Assembly (NCBI GenBank): GCA_004552395.1
Contig: SFOK01000014.1
Coordinates: forward strand, 1-25,544
Length of the DNA: 25,544 nt
Source: Bacteroidales bacterium
Lineage (GTDB): Bacteria; Bacteroidota; Bacteroidia; Bacteroidales; Muribaculaceae
Direction: 5' to 3'
The notes below the pieces were generated by a model. It searched no databases, was not told where the DNA came from, and worked only from the letters and a program-made list of their open reading frames with translations. Every line of letters begins with the position of its first letter. The first letter of the stretch is position 1. Made by a program: the position numbers and the translations under genes. Shown piece after piece: positions 6,174 to 13,483 of this stretch.

Positions 6174-7610
6174 CTATTCCTGCTCCTCATCCTGCGGGAT
6201 ATAGACATAGGCTCCGAGGGTCGGATTGCCCGCGGCGCCGCGGCGCTGGCCGTCCATATCGTAGAGGTTCAGAGCGTTGAGGTACTGCGGGTTGCCCGCG
6301 TTTATAGCCGGGGAGTCAGGCCGCAGTCTGTAGTTGAAGATATACTTCTCCCTTTCGGTGTAGAAGAGCGGGTCCTGATCCCAGAGGCAGTCCACGAAAT
6401 GCTCGTCGTTCTCGCCCTCCGACTTGAGCAGCACATTGTAGAGATACACATCCGTGGCGTCGAGCGAGGGCCGATTTATGTCGGCCGTCATGCCGTAGAC
6501 TATACAGTTCTCGAAACGGGCTTGCATGTAGGGGTTCACAGCCGGGTCGACGGGCGAATCCTCGTCCTCGCCGCCTATATGGTAGAGGCCCAGGATAGGC
6601 TCGAAGCGGCCCGAGAAGAGGTAATAGTTCGAGAAAGTGCACTGGCTGAAGATATGCGAGCCGCCCGTGAGACTCACCACATTGTCGGCTGCCTCGGAGA
6701 ATACGCATCCGTAGGCTTCGGTACGGGTATAGGCCGAAGTGAAGGCGTTGCCCTGCGAATTGTGTAACCAGCTGTTCTCGAGCAGGAGCTTGCGGTCGGC
6801 GAGGTTGCCGCACGAGTCGAGCACGAGCCCTTCGACCGTGGAACGCATATTCACGTAAGCCATCTCGTTGCCGAACGATTCCGCGCCTATGCGGACACCC
6901 TTCCACTGTCCGGCCATGATATCGTAGCTCGCGTCGGGGAGCACATTGTCGAGACGGTCGCCGCGCATGTCTATCTTGTGGGAGGCATCGCCGCGGGCCT
7001 TCAGAGTGCCGTTCACAGTGAGTGAGGCCTTGTCGTGGAAAAGGAGTTTGGCTCCCGGCTCCACAGTAAGTGTGGCGCCCTTCTCCACCACCATGCTGTC
7101 CGATATCACGTAGGGCAGATCGGCCGTGAGGGTCATGTCGGAGCTGACCTTCAGCCCTTTGAGACGCTTCACATTCTGGCCGTAAGCCTCGAGAAGCACA
7201 CTCTGCCGGTTGCCGTTGGTGACGAACTCCAGCTCATCCTCCATCAGGTAAGGCTCCTTCTGGGCCGTCTCCGGAAGCAGACACTCCACAAAGACGTAGA
7301 TCGAATCCTCGCCTCGTATCTCCACATTGCTGAACGAGGTGCCGCTCTGACCGTCGACATTGATCTGAAAATGGGCATCGCCCCCCTTGACCGCAATCGA
7401 GGATATACTGACAGCCTTCTTGCCGCGGTTGAAGACGAGCAGACGGGCCGTGGGAGTACCCTGCCCGGTGAAGACAGTGTCGAAGCTGACCGTGTCGCGC
7501 GAGAAAGAGAGGCGGGCCGAGGGAGAGGTGGTGATATCGTCGTCGATACATGACGAGAGCGCGAAGGCGGCCGCCACAGCGACGAGGAGCAGTGAGAGTA
7601 TATGGCGCAT
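6174..7610 (-). CDS. Lipoprotein with Ig-like and right-handed beta-helix domains
   Basis: A 478-residue exported lipoprotein; the signal peptide ends in lipobox LSSC with Cys21 as the lipidated residue. Residues ~30-140 look like an immunoglobulin-fold ASH/DUF1573-like domain (VSFDTVFTGQGTPTARLLVFN, a typical strand pattern). Residues ~165-430 carry irregular beta-helix repeats with GATLTVEPGAKLLF and TVNGTLKARG, as in parallel beta-helix cell-surface proteins. The C-terminus (PAINAGNP, DMDGQRRG, NPTLGAY) matches the end of choice-of-anchor-Q type beta-helix proteins. It is probably on the outer membrane. No catalytic residues can be assigned. It is divergent from lpxB across about 120 bp. 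Product class is firm; function unknown. Confidence 0.85.
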   Translation of the reverse strand: MRHILSLLLVAVAAAFALSSCIDDDITTSPSARLSFSRDTVSFDTVFTGQGTPTARLLVFNRGKKAVSISSIAVKGGDAHFQINVDGQSGTSFSNVEIRGEDSIYVFVECLLPETAQKEPYLMEDELEFVTNGNRQSVLLEAYGQNVKRLKGLKVSSDMTLTADLPYVISDSMVVEKGATLTVEPGAKLLFHDKASLTVNGTLKARGDASHKIDMRGDRLDNVLPDASYDIMAGQWKGVRIGAESFGNEMAYVNMRSTVEGLVLDSCGNLADRKLLLENSWLHNSQGNAFTSAYTRTEAYGCVFSEAADNVVSLTGGSHIFSQCTFSNYYLFSGRFEPILGLYHIGGEDEDSPVDPAVNPYMQARFENCIVYGMTADINRPSLDATDVYLYNVLLKSEGENDEHFVDCLWDQDPLFYTEREKYIFNYRLRPDSPAINAGNPQYLNALNLYDMDGQRRGAAGNPTLGAYVYIPQDEEQE

Positions 7611-7732
7611 AATCGTAAGCGTGTTTACAGTTAATAAATAACGCAGAAAAGCGCTCTCTTATTATAAAGCAGAGGCGGGGTTAAGCAATAAGGAGCGCGG
7701 CGCGGGCGTTATTGAGATATAACAAACAACCG

Positions 7733-8881
7733 ATGAAATATTTCATTGTAGCGGGCGAGGCATCGGGCGACCTGCACGCCTCCCGTCTTATAGAATCGAT
7801 CCGGAAAGAGGACCCCGAAGCGGAATTCCGTTTCCTGGGCGGCGACCTAATGACCCGGGCGGCCGGAAGCCGTCCGCTGATCCACTACGAAGAGATGAAT
7901 GTGATGGGATTCAGCGAGGTGCTTCGCCACCTGCCGCGAATACTGCGGCAGATGCGTCAGGCCCGCGAAATGATACTCTCCTACCGGCCCGACGCGCTCA
8001 TCCTCGTGGACTATCCGAGCTTCAACCTGAAGTTGGCCAAGTCTGCCCACAAGGCCGGCATACCTGTGCACTATTTCATATCGCCGAAGATATGGGCCTG
8101 GAAAGAACACCGCATCAAGGCGATACGCAAATATGTGGACGCCATGTACTCGATCCTCCCCTTCGAGGTGGAGTTCTACCGCAAGCGCAACTACGAAGTG
8201 ACGTATGTAGGCAACCCGACCGTGGAGGAGATGCGCGAGATCATCACCCGCATACCGACACGCGAGCACTATCTGTCGCGCCAGGGTATCGACGACCGTC
8301 GGCCCGTGATAGCGCTGCTTCCCGGCTCCCGTCGCGGCGAGGTGCGCAACAACCTGCCGCTGATGATCGAGGCCGCCAAACGCTTCCCCGACTTCCAGTA
8401 TATAGTCGGTGCCGCGCCGTCGGTGCCGCTCAAGTTCTACCGCGAGGTGGCTCAGGATCCCGGCCTTCATGTGGTGTTCGGGAGCACAAATCTGCTCGCG
8501 AAGGAGTCGGCCGCGGCGCTCGTGACGTCGGGCACAGCCACACTGGAGACGGCCCTTCTCGGCGTGCCGCAGGTGGTCTGCTACCGCGCCAACGGCAAGA
8601 GAATCTCCTACAAGGTGATGGAACGTCTGCTGAAGGTGCGCTACGTCTCGCTGCCCAACCTGATAGCCGACCGCGAGGTAGTGCCCGAGCTGCTTGTGCA
8701 TAAATGCACGGTCGACAATATCTGCGAATCGCTCTCGCCGCTTCTGCAGCCGTCGCCGCAGCGCGACGCACAGCTCGCCGGATACAGGGAGATATCTGCC
8801 CGTCTCGGCACAGACTCCGCACCGGCCCGCGCCGGCCGTCTGATTGTGGAGTCGCTGCAGAAAGAGAAAGCCAACACCTGA
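7733..8881 (+). CDS. lpxB: Lipid-A-disaccharide synthase
   Basis: LpxB joins UDP-2,3-diacylglucosamine to lipid X to form the lipid A disaccharide at the inner face of the cytoplasmic membrane. The 382-residue protein shows the family blocks: GEASGDLHASRL near the N-terminus, ILVDYPSFNLKLA, ISPKIWAWKEHRIK, LLPGSRRGEV and TSGTATLETALLGVPQVVCYR. Length is normal for GT19. I chose the ATG at 7733 (MKYFIVAGEASG), where homologues begin; a TTG 21 bp upstream is also in frame. In other Bacteroidales lpxB often follows surE, but surE is absent here and the upstream neighbour is divergent. It is followed after 70 bp by the GDPD gene on the same strand, probably co-transcribed. Confidence 0.96.
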   Translation: MKYFIVAGEASGDLHASRLIESIRKEDPEAEFRFLGGDLMTRAAGSRPLIHYEEMNVMGFSEVLRHLPRILRQMRQAREMILSYRPDALILVDYPSFNLKLAKSAHKAGIPVHYFISPKIWAWKEHRIKAIRKYVDAMYSILPFEVEFYRKRNYEVTYVGNPTVEEMREIITRIPTREHYLSRQGIDDRRPVIALLPGSRRGEVRNNLPLMIEAAKRFPDFQYIVGAAPSVPLKFYREVAQDPGLHVVFGSTNLLAKESAAALVTSGTATLETALLGVPQVVCYRANGKRISYKVMERLLKVRYVSLPNLIADREVVPELLVHKCTVDNICESLSPLLQPSPQRDAQLAGYREISARLGTDSAPARAGRLIVESLQKEKANT

Positions 8882-8945
8882 AACCTAACCCCCTCACACC
8901 TAACTACTCACTCATAACTCCTAACTCCTAACTCCTAATTCATTT
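8882..8945 (+). repeat. G-poor CTAACTC-type array between lpxB and the GDPD gene
   Basis: The lpxB-GDPD gap is almost free of G on the coding strand and contains CTAACTC-like words, including three exact consecutive 7-bp copies around 8917-8937. It ends shortly before the ATG at 8952. Composition and position resemble the tract before the GSCFA gene. No terminator is visible, which supports read-through from lpxB. Confidence 0.65.
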
Positions 8946-8951
8946 CCGACC

Positions 8952-9731
8952 ATGAAATCTTTACTTCAGATAGCTGCAACAGCACTTCTCATAACCGGCG
9001 GCGCAGCCTGCGCCTTAGCCGCCTCTCAACCCAAAGTTATAGCCCACCGCGGCTACTGGGACTCGCCCGGATCGGCGCAAAACTCCATTCGCGCCCTGGT
9101 AAAAGCCGACTCCATAGGTTGCTACGCCTCGGAATTCGACGTGTGGCTCACGGCAGACTCTGTGGCAGTGGTGAACCATGACCCGGAGTTCAACGGTGTG
9201 CACATAGAGTCGTCGACAGCGGCCGAAGTGACTGCGCTCAAGCTCGCCAACGGAGAGAACCTCCCCACGCTCGAGGAGTACCTCACAGCGGCTGAACCGC
9301 TCGGCATACGGTTGGTGCTCGAGCTGAAGGCCCACGACTCGCTCTCGCACGAGCGTCTCGCCATCAGCAAGATACTTGAGGCGGTGGACCGCCACGGGCT
9401 CGGCGACCGCACCGACTATATCACATTCTCGCCCACAGCCTTCGCCACATTAGTCCGCGAGGCTCCCGCGCCCGCCAAGGTCTATTACCTGACCGGTAAC
9501 ATGATACCGGCGCAGGTGAAGTTCCTCGGCGGCGCCGGAATAGACTATTCGTTCGGCGACATAAGCAAGCATCCAGAGTGGATGAAGGAGGCCCACGACC
9601 TCGGTCTTGAGGTCAACATCTGGACAGTCAACAAAGAGGCCGACATGCGCCGCTGCATAGAGGATGGCGCCGACTATATCACCACCAACGACCCCGAGAC
9701 ACTCTTCAATCTTCTGCGCGAACGAAAGTAG
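8952..9731 (+). CDS. Exported glycerophosphodiester phosphodiesterase (GDPD)
   Basis: A 259-residue enzyme that hydrolyses glycerophosphodiesters such as deacylated phospholipids to glycerol 3-phosphate and an alcohol. Residues 1-24 form a signal peptide ending CALAA, so the enzyme acts in the periplasm or beyond. Visible site residues: His32-Arg33 (HRG), Glu61 and Asp63 (EFD), His76 (NHD), Glu124 and Lys126 (LELK), and the C-terminal NIWTVN and DYITTNDP segments. The usual PENT/PENS turn after HRG is AQNS here, a loop variant; the metal and histidine residues are intact. It lies between lpxB and a MINPP-type phosphatase, 21 bp from the latter, suggesting one transcript and joint release of phosphate or glycerophosphate from organic sources. 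Confidence 0.93.
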   Translation: MKSLLQIAATALLITGGAACALAASQPKVIAHRGYWDSPGSAQNSIRALVKADSIGCYASEFDVWLTADSVAVVNHDPEFNGVHIESSTAAEVTALKLANGENLPTLEEYLTAAEPLGIRLVLELKAHDSLSHERLAISKILEAVDRHGLGDRTDYITFSPTAFATLVREAPAPAKVYYLTGNMIPAQVKFLGGAGIDYSFGDISKHPEWMKEAHDLGLEVNIWTVNKEADMRRCIEDGADYITTNDPETLFNLLRERK

Positions 9732-9752
9732 CCGCCAAGTCGTTTTCAGAAT

Positions 9753-11186
9753 ATGAAACGACTCCCTTTGGCCATAATTATATCGCTCGTCGCCGCCATG
9801 GGCTGCGCCGCCGGCCCCACGCCGCTGCAGGCGCTCTCAGGCCGCCAAGGCTACGGCGAGAGCCACAACTGCATACAGGACCCCGGAGCGCAAGCCGGGG
9901 CCTACGTCTATATGGGCACTTCTGTGGGCTACGAGGCTCCCGACGCACCGATAGCCGTGCCCGATTCGCTGCAGATCCTGTTCGTCAACTATGTTGGGCG
10001 CCATGGCTCGCGCTTCATCTCGAAGCCTGACTACACACGCAAGCTCAGCAAATACCTCAGGGATGCCGGAGAGCTGACGCCCGTGGGCCGGAGGGCTCTG
10101 CGTATGTGCGCCGTGGTGGACTCGGTCACCGGAGACCGCTGGGGGCTTCTCGACGATCTCGGACGCCGCGAGCTGTCCGGCATAGGCGAGCGCATGAGCA
10201 AGGCATACGCGCCGCTGCTCGATCTCCGCGACAGCCTGCTTGCCGAGACGTCGACAGTGCCCCGCTGCATGATGAGCGCCTCGGAGTTGACCCACGCCAT
10301 GCTGCGCTGCAAGCCGACGATTGAGCTGCGTCTCGGAAGCGGCGACCGTTTCTCGTCTCTGCTCCGCGGCTTCTCCACCGACAAGGCTTACAGACGCTAC
10401 GTGAAGGAGGGAAGCTGGAAACCGGTTCTCGATGCTTACCGGGACACCGTTTGCCCCACGGCCGCGGCCCTGCGGCTCACCGCCAAAGGATCAGCCCTTC
10501 TCGAGAAGCTCGGCCGCGACTGTCTGCGCCGCGGTGTGCAGGACTCCGGCGCAGGACTCGAGGCGGCTTTGGCCGACACACTCGCCCGCGAATGGCCAGC
10601 GGAGTGGAGCCGGATCTCCGGCCTGACAAAGGCGCAGGCCATAGATATCGCCCAAAAGCTCTACAAGGTAGTCTCCGGATCGTTTGCCATGGGCTACTCC
10701 GATTATACGCTGACGGCCGCCTGCGACTGGCGCCTCTTTTTCACGACCTTAGAGCTCTACGATCTTTGGGCCTGCTCCGACCTCGACCGCTATCTGCACT
10801 ACAGCAACTCAGGTCTCAGCGATGCGCCCTCAGGGACTGCCCGCACCCTCTTAGGCGACTTGACAGCGACGCTGCGCAAGGCCGCGGAGCCGGATTACAA
10901 CGGCCCGGCTGTCATTGTGCGCCTGGGCCATGCCGAGACACTCATGCCGCTCTATTCGCTCATGCAAATGCCCGGCGCCTCGCTCAACACTTCCGACTGG
11001 AACAGTGTGCCGGAGCGGTGGCTCGACTTTGAGATTGTGCCTATGGCCGCCAACCTGCAGATGGTGCTGGCGCGCAGCCACACTTCGGGACGCCTCTACC
11101 TGCTGCAGTATCGCAACGAACTCCCCGTCGCGGCTCCCGAGCCTCTCGAAGAGGCGCTCTCCCGCTATGAGAGACTGCTGAAGTAA
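9753..11186 (+). CDS. Histidine-type phosphatase, MINPP/phytase-like
   Basis: A 477-residue exported phosphatase of histidine phosphatase clade 2. A signal peptide covers about residues 1-20; the end MGCAAG could also be read as a lipobox at Cys18, so lipid anchoring is possible. The phosphate-binding RHGSR motif is at residues 83-87, with His84 as the phospho-acceptor. The proton-donor motif is HAE at 393-395, as in multiple inositol polyphosphate phosphatases (MINPP) rather than the HD of AppA-type phytases. The expected substrates are inositol phosphates, including phytate; this follows from family knowledge. It sits 21 bp after the GDPD gene, probably the last gene of the lpxB-GDPD-phosphatase unit. 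A weak hairpin at 11229-11247 follows. Confidence 0.9.
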   Translation: MKRLPLAIIISLVAAMGCAAGPTPLQALSGRQGYGESHNCIQDPGAQAGAYVYMGTSVGYEAPDAPIAVPDSLQILFVNYVGRHGSRFISKPDYTRKLSKYLRDAGELTPVGRRALRMCAVVDSVTGDRWGLLDDLGRRELSGIGERMSKAYAPLLDLRDSLLAETSTVPRCMMSASELTHAMLRCKPTIELRLGSGDRFSSLLRGFSTDKAYRRYVKEGSWKPVLDAYRDTVCPTAAALRLTAKGSALLEKLGRDCLRRGVQDSGAGLEAALADTLAREWPAEWSRISGLTKAQAIDIAQKLYKVVSGSFAMGYSDYTLTAACDWRLFFTTLELYDLWACSDLDRYLHYSNSGLSDAPSGTARTLLGDLTATLRKAAEPDYNGPAVIVRLGHAETLMPLYSLMQMPGASLNTSDWNSVPERWLDFEIVPMAANLQMVLARSHTSGRLYLLQYRNELPVAAPEPLEEALSRYERLLK

Positions 11187-11228
11187 TCCGTGGCACCGGG
11201 CCGGGGATCGGAAATGTCAGCGAAGTAG

Positions 11229-11247
11229 CGGCATCATTGCCGGATTT
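11229..11247 (+). terminator. Weak possible terminator after the MINPP phosphatase
   Basis: CGGCA / TGCCG with a TCAT loop at 11229-11242, followed by GATTTT. The stem is short and the T-run interrupted, so termination efficiency is doubtful. Confidence 0.3.
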
Positions 11248-11280
11248 TCAGCATTTTTAGCACAACGCGGAGGTGCCCGA

Positions 11281-11312
11281 TTTGGCGCTTGCACGGATTT
11301 TCACTAATTTTG
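11281..11312 (+). promoter_or_regulatory. Consensus promoter of the DUF3467 gene
   Basis: TTTG at 11281-11284, a 20-bp spacer and TAATTTTG at 11305-11312 match the Bacteroidetes promoter fully. The start would be near 11319, giving a leader of about 60 nt to the ATG at 11382. Confidence 0.75.
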
Positions 11313-11381
11313 TGGTCGTAACGGTCCGGTACGCTGTCCCGCTCCGACGAATAATCACTAACGAATCACACACAAACAGAA

Positions 11382-11696
11382 ATGGCAACAAACAACAACG
11401 CTCCCCAGGGGAACAAGAATCAGCTCCAGATACAGCTCAAGCCCGAAATAGCCGACGGCAAATACTCGAACCTGGCCATGATAGGCCACGGCCCCAACGA
11501 GTTCCTGATCGACTTCATATTCGCAGCCCCCGGCATGCCCCAGGCTCCGGTTGTAAGCCGCATCGTGATGACTCCCGAGAACGCCAAGCAGCTCATGTTC
11601 GCCCTCACCGACAATGTGAACAAGTACGAAAGCATGTTCGGCGAGATCAAGCAGCGCGCCCCCAAAGGCTCGATGCCTCCCATGGGCAACAACTGA
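11382..11696 (+). CDS. DUF3467 domain protein
   Basis: A 104-residue soluble protein of the DUF3467 family, function unknown. It starts with an Asn/Gln-rich tail, then QIQLKPEIADGKYSNLAMIGH, a hydrophobic strand (EFLIDFIFA), and the family-typical RIVMTPENAKQL helix; it ends Pro/Met/Asn-rich. There is no signal peptide, so it is cytoplasmic. In many Bacteroidales, from memory, this small gene lies just after rpoC; here it stands alone behind its own promoter. A weak hairpin (11697-11719) directly follows the stop. Confidence 0.88.
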   Translation: MATNNNAPQGNKNQLQIQLKPEIADGKYSNLAMIGHGPNEFLIDFIFAAPGMPQAPVVSRIVMTPENAKQLMFALTDNVNKYESMFGEIKQRAPKGSMPPMGNN

Positions 11697-11726
11697 TAAC
11701 CGTCGCATAAATCCGGTTAATATTTC
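11697..11726 (+). terminator. Possible terminator after DUF3467
   Basis: TAACCG (11697-11702) pairs with CGGTTA (11714-11719) and is followed by ATATTT. A modest stem with a short T-rich tail, directly after the stop codon. Confidence 0.4.
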
Positions 11727-11733
11727 CATAAGC

Positions 11734-11928
11734 TAAGTAACTCTTAAAAATTAGTTAATGGTAAAACAAAATATGTAACTCAGGATTCTGACACATCCTT
11801 GCTCGTCTTTTTTGCGCTTTGTCCGTTGGAGCTCAGTCATGTAGCCCGCTACACTCCTTCGCTCAACCGGCCAAATCACACAAAAATACTTCGCAATTAT
11901 GTATCATCTAATTTTTGCGAGTTACTTA
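11734..11928. repeat. 195-bp MITE-like element with 21-bp inverted ends
   Basis: Left end 11734-11754 begins TAAGTAACTC and ends AAAAATTAG. Right end 11908-11928 is its reverse complement with 19 of 21 positions matching. The 153-bp interior has no gene and contains a 58-bp imperfect palindrome (11818-11875). No target-site duplication is clear at the borders. Related 21-bp ends occur at 11926-11946, 19313-19333 and 19392-19412. The inverted ends are seen directly; mobility is inferred. Confidence 0.5.
11818..11875. repeat. 58-bp imperfect palindrome
   Basis: Arms 11818-11832 (TTTGTCCGTTGGAGC) and 11861-11875 are complementary at 12 of 15 positions. The centre TGTAGC-CC-GCTACA (11840-11853) is a second, perfect 6-bp inverted repeat. 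As RNA or cruciform DNA it would form a long interrupted stem. Contained in the 195-bp element upstream of cysS. Confidence 0.55.
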
Positions 11929-11946
11929 ATTTCTTCGACTTACTTA
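11926..11946. repeat. Extra copy of the 21-bp repeat, overlapping the element's right end
   Basis: TTAATTTCTTCGACTTACTT plus a final A; the last 20 bases are identical to 19393-19412 upstream of aspT. It is an 18-bp-offset tandem neighbour of the right end at 11908-11928 and ends 14 bp before the cysS GTG start, so it lies in the cysS leader or promoter region. Confidence 0.7.
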
Positions 11947-11960
11947 ATAATCCCGAAGCC

Positions 11961-13442
11961 GTGCTTTTCATCTACAATTCCCTCACCCGCCGCAAAGAGC
12001 CGTTCAAACCGATCCACGAAGGCCGCGTAGGCATGTATGTCTGCGGTCCGACCGTCTACGGCGACGCGCATCTGGGCCACGCCCGCCCCGCCATAACCTT
12101 CGACATACTGTTCCGCTACCTGCAGTCGCTCGGCTACAAGGTGCGCTATGTCCGCAACATCACGGATGTGGGCCATCTGGAACACGATGCCGACGAGGGT
12201 GAGGACAAGATAGCCAAGAAGGCACGTCTGGAGCAGCTGGAGCCCATGGAGATCGTGCAGCGTTATCTCACACGCTATCACCACGACATGGAGCTCCTCA
12301 ATGTGCTCCCGCCCTCCATTGAGCCGCACGCTTCGGGCCACATCATAGAGCAGATCGAATACATAAAGCGCATCCTCGAGGCCGGCTACGCCTACGAGAG
12401 CCGGGGCTCGGTCTATTTCGATGTGGAGAAATATAACCGCGACTATCACTACGGCAAGCTGTCGGGCCGCAAGATCGAGGACCTCGACTCCAACACCCGC
12501 GCCCTCGACGGTCAGGACGAGAAGCGCAACCCGCTCGACTTCGCGCTCTGGAAGAAGGCCTCGCCATATCATATCATGCACTGGCCCTCGCCCTGGAGCG
12601 AAGGATTCCCGGGCTGGCACCTGGAGTGCAGCACCATGGGTACCAAGTATCTGGGCGAGCGCTTCGACATTCACGGCGGCGGTCTCGACCTCCTTTTCCC
12701 GCACCATGAGTGCGAGATAGCGCAGAGTGTGGCTGCCTGCGGCCACGAGGCTGTGAACTACTGGATGCACAACAACATGATCACCATCGAGGGTAAGAAG
12801 ATGGGTAAATCCTACGGCAACTTCATCACCCTGGAGGAGTTCTTCAACGGCTCGCATCCGAAGCTGGAACGCGCCTACGCGCCCATGGTGATACGTTTCT
12901 TCATCCTTATGGCCCACTACCGCTCCACCGTGGATTTCAGCAACGCCGCCCTGCAGGCCGCCGAGAAGGCGCTGCAGAAAGTGAACGAGGCGTGGAACCG
13001 TCTGCGTTCGCTCAAGCCCGGCGCCGCTGACCCGGCCCTCGACCTCGCCAAGCTCGAGGAGCGCTGCAGCGAGGCTATGGACGACGACCTGAACACCCCG
13101 CAGGTGCTCGCCGCCATCTTCGAGGCCTGCAAGAGCATCAACGCGGCGGCCAACAGCGAGACCACCCTTTCCGAAGAACAGATCGCCGGTCTGGAGAAGA
13201 TCTTCAGCCACTGGCTGTTCGATATCCTGGGCGTGCGCCTCGACTCCGCAGCTTCAGCTGCCGCAGGCGGCGAGGACGCCATGCAGCCGTACCGCGAGGC
13301 CGTGGACCTGCTCATGGAGATTCGCGGCAACGCTAAAGCCGCCAAAGACTGGACCACATCCGATCTGATACGCGACCGTCTGGCTCAGATAGGCTTCGAT
13401 GTGAAGGACACCAAGAACGGTGTGGAGTGGTCGCTTAAATAG
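11961..13442 (+). CDS. cysS: Cysteine--tRNA ligase
   Basis: Charges tRNA-Cys with cysteine in the cytoplasm. The 493-residue form has all class I landmarks: zinc ligand Cys28 in MYVCGPTVY, HIGH-like HLGH at 37-40, the zinc-site segment WHLECSTM, HGGGLDLLFPHHECE, and KMGKS at 280-284 (the Gly variant of KMSKS, usual in this phylum to my knowledge). A DALR-type C-terminal helical region follows. Start choice: no in-frame ATG lies near the expected N-terminus; the GTG at 11961 gives MLFIYNSLTRRKEPF, which lines up with the family start. The frame is open to 11799, but that part lies in the palindromic repeat element and would add 54 foreign residues. aroQ follows after 41 bp. Confidence 0.94.
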   Translation: MLFIYNSLTRRKEPFKPIHEGRVGMYVCGPTVYGDAHLGHARPAITFDILFRYLQSLGYKVRYVRNITDVGHLEHDADEGEDKIAKKARLEQLEPMEIVQRYLTRYHHDMELLNVLPPSIEPHASGHIIEQIEYIKRILEAGYAYESRGSVYFDVEKYNRDYHYGKLSGRKIEDLDSNTRALDGQDEKRNPLDFALWKKASPYHIMHWPSPWSEGFPGWHLECSTMGTKYLGERFDIHGGGLDLLFPHHECEIAQSVAACGHEAVNYWMHNNMITIEGKKMGKSYGNFITLEEFFNGSHPKLERAYAPMVIRFFILMAHYRSTVDFSNAALQAAEKALQKVNEAWNRLRSLKPGAADPALDLAKLEERCSEAMDDDLNTPQVLAAIFEACKSINAAANSETTLSEEQIAGLEKIFSHWLFDILGVRLDSAASAAAGGEDAMQPYREAVDLLMEIRGNAKAAKDWTTSDLIRDRLAQIGFDVKDTKNGVEWSLK

Positions 13443-13483
13443 ACCGCCGGTCTTACAATACACAAGAGAGAGAGACCCACGCC

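Noticed and set aside
9030..9090. Possible loss of function in the GDPD enzyme because PENT is replaced by AQNS
   Set aside because: The catalytic histidines and metal ligands (His32, Glu61, Asp63, His76, Glu124) are all present; the change is in a loop and looks like a subgroup feature.
12798..12812. KMGKS instead of KMSKS in CysRS as a defect
   Set aside because: The Gly variant is, to my knowledge, usual in Bacteroidetes CysRS, and the lysines are intact.
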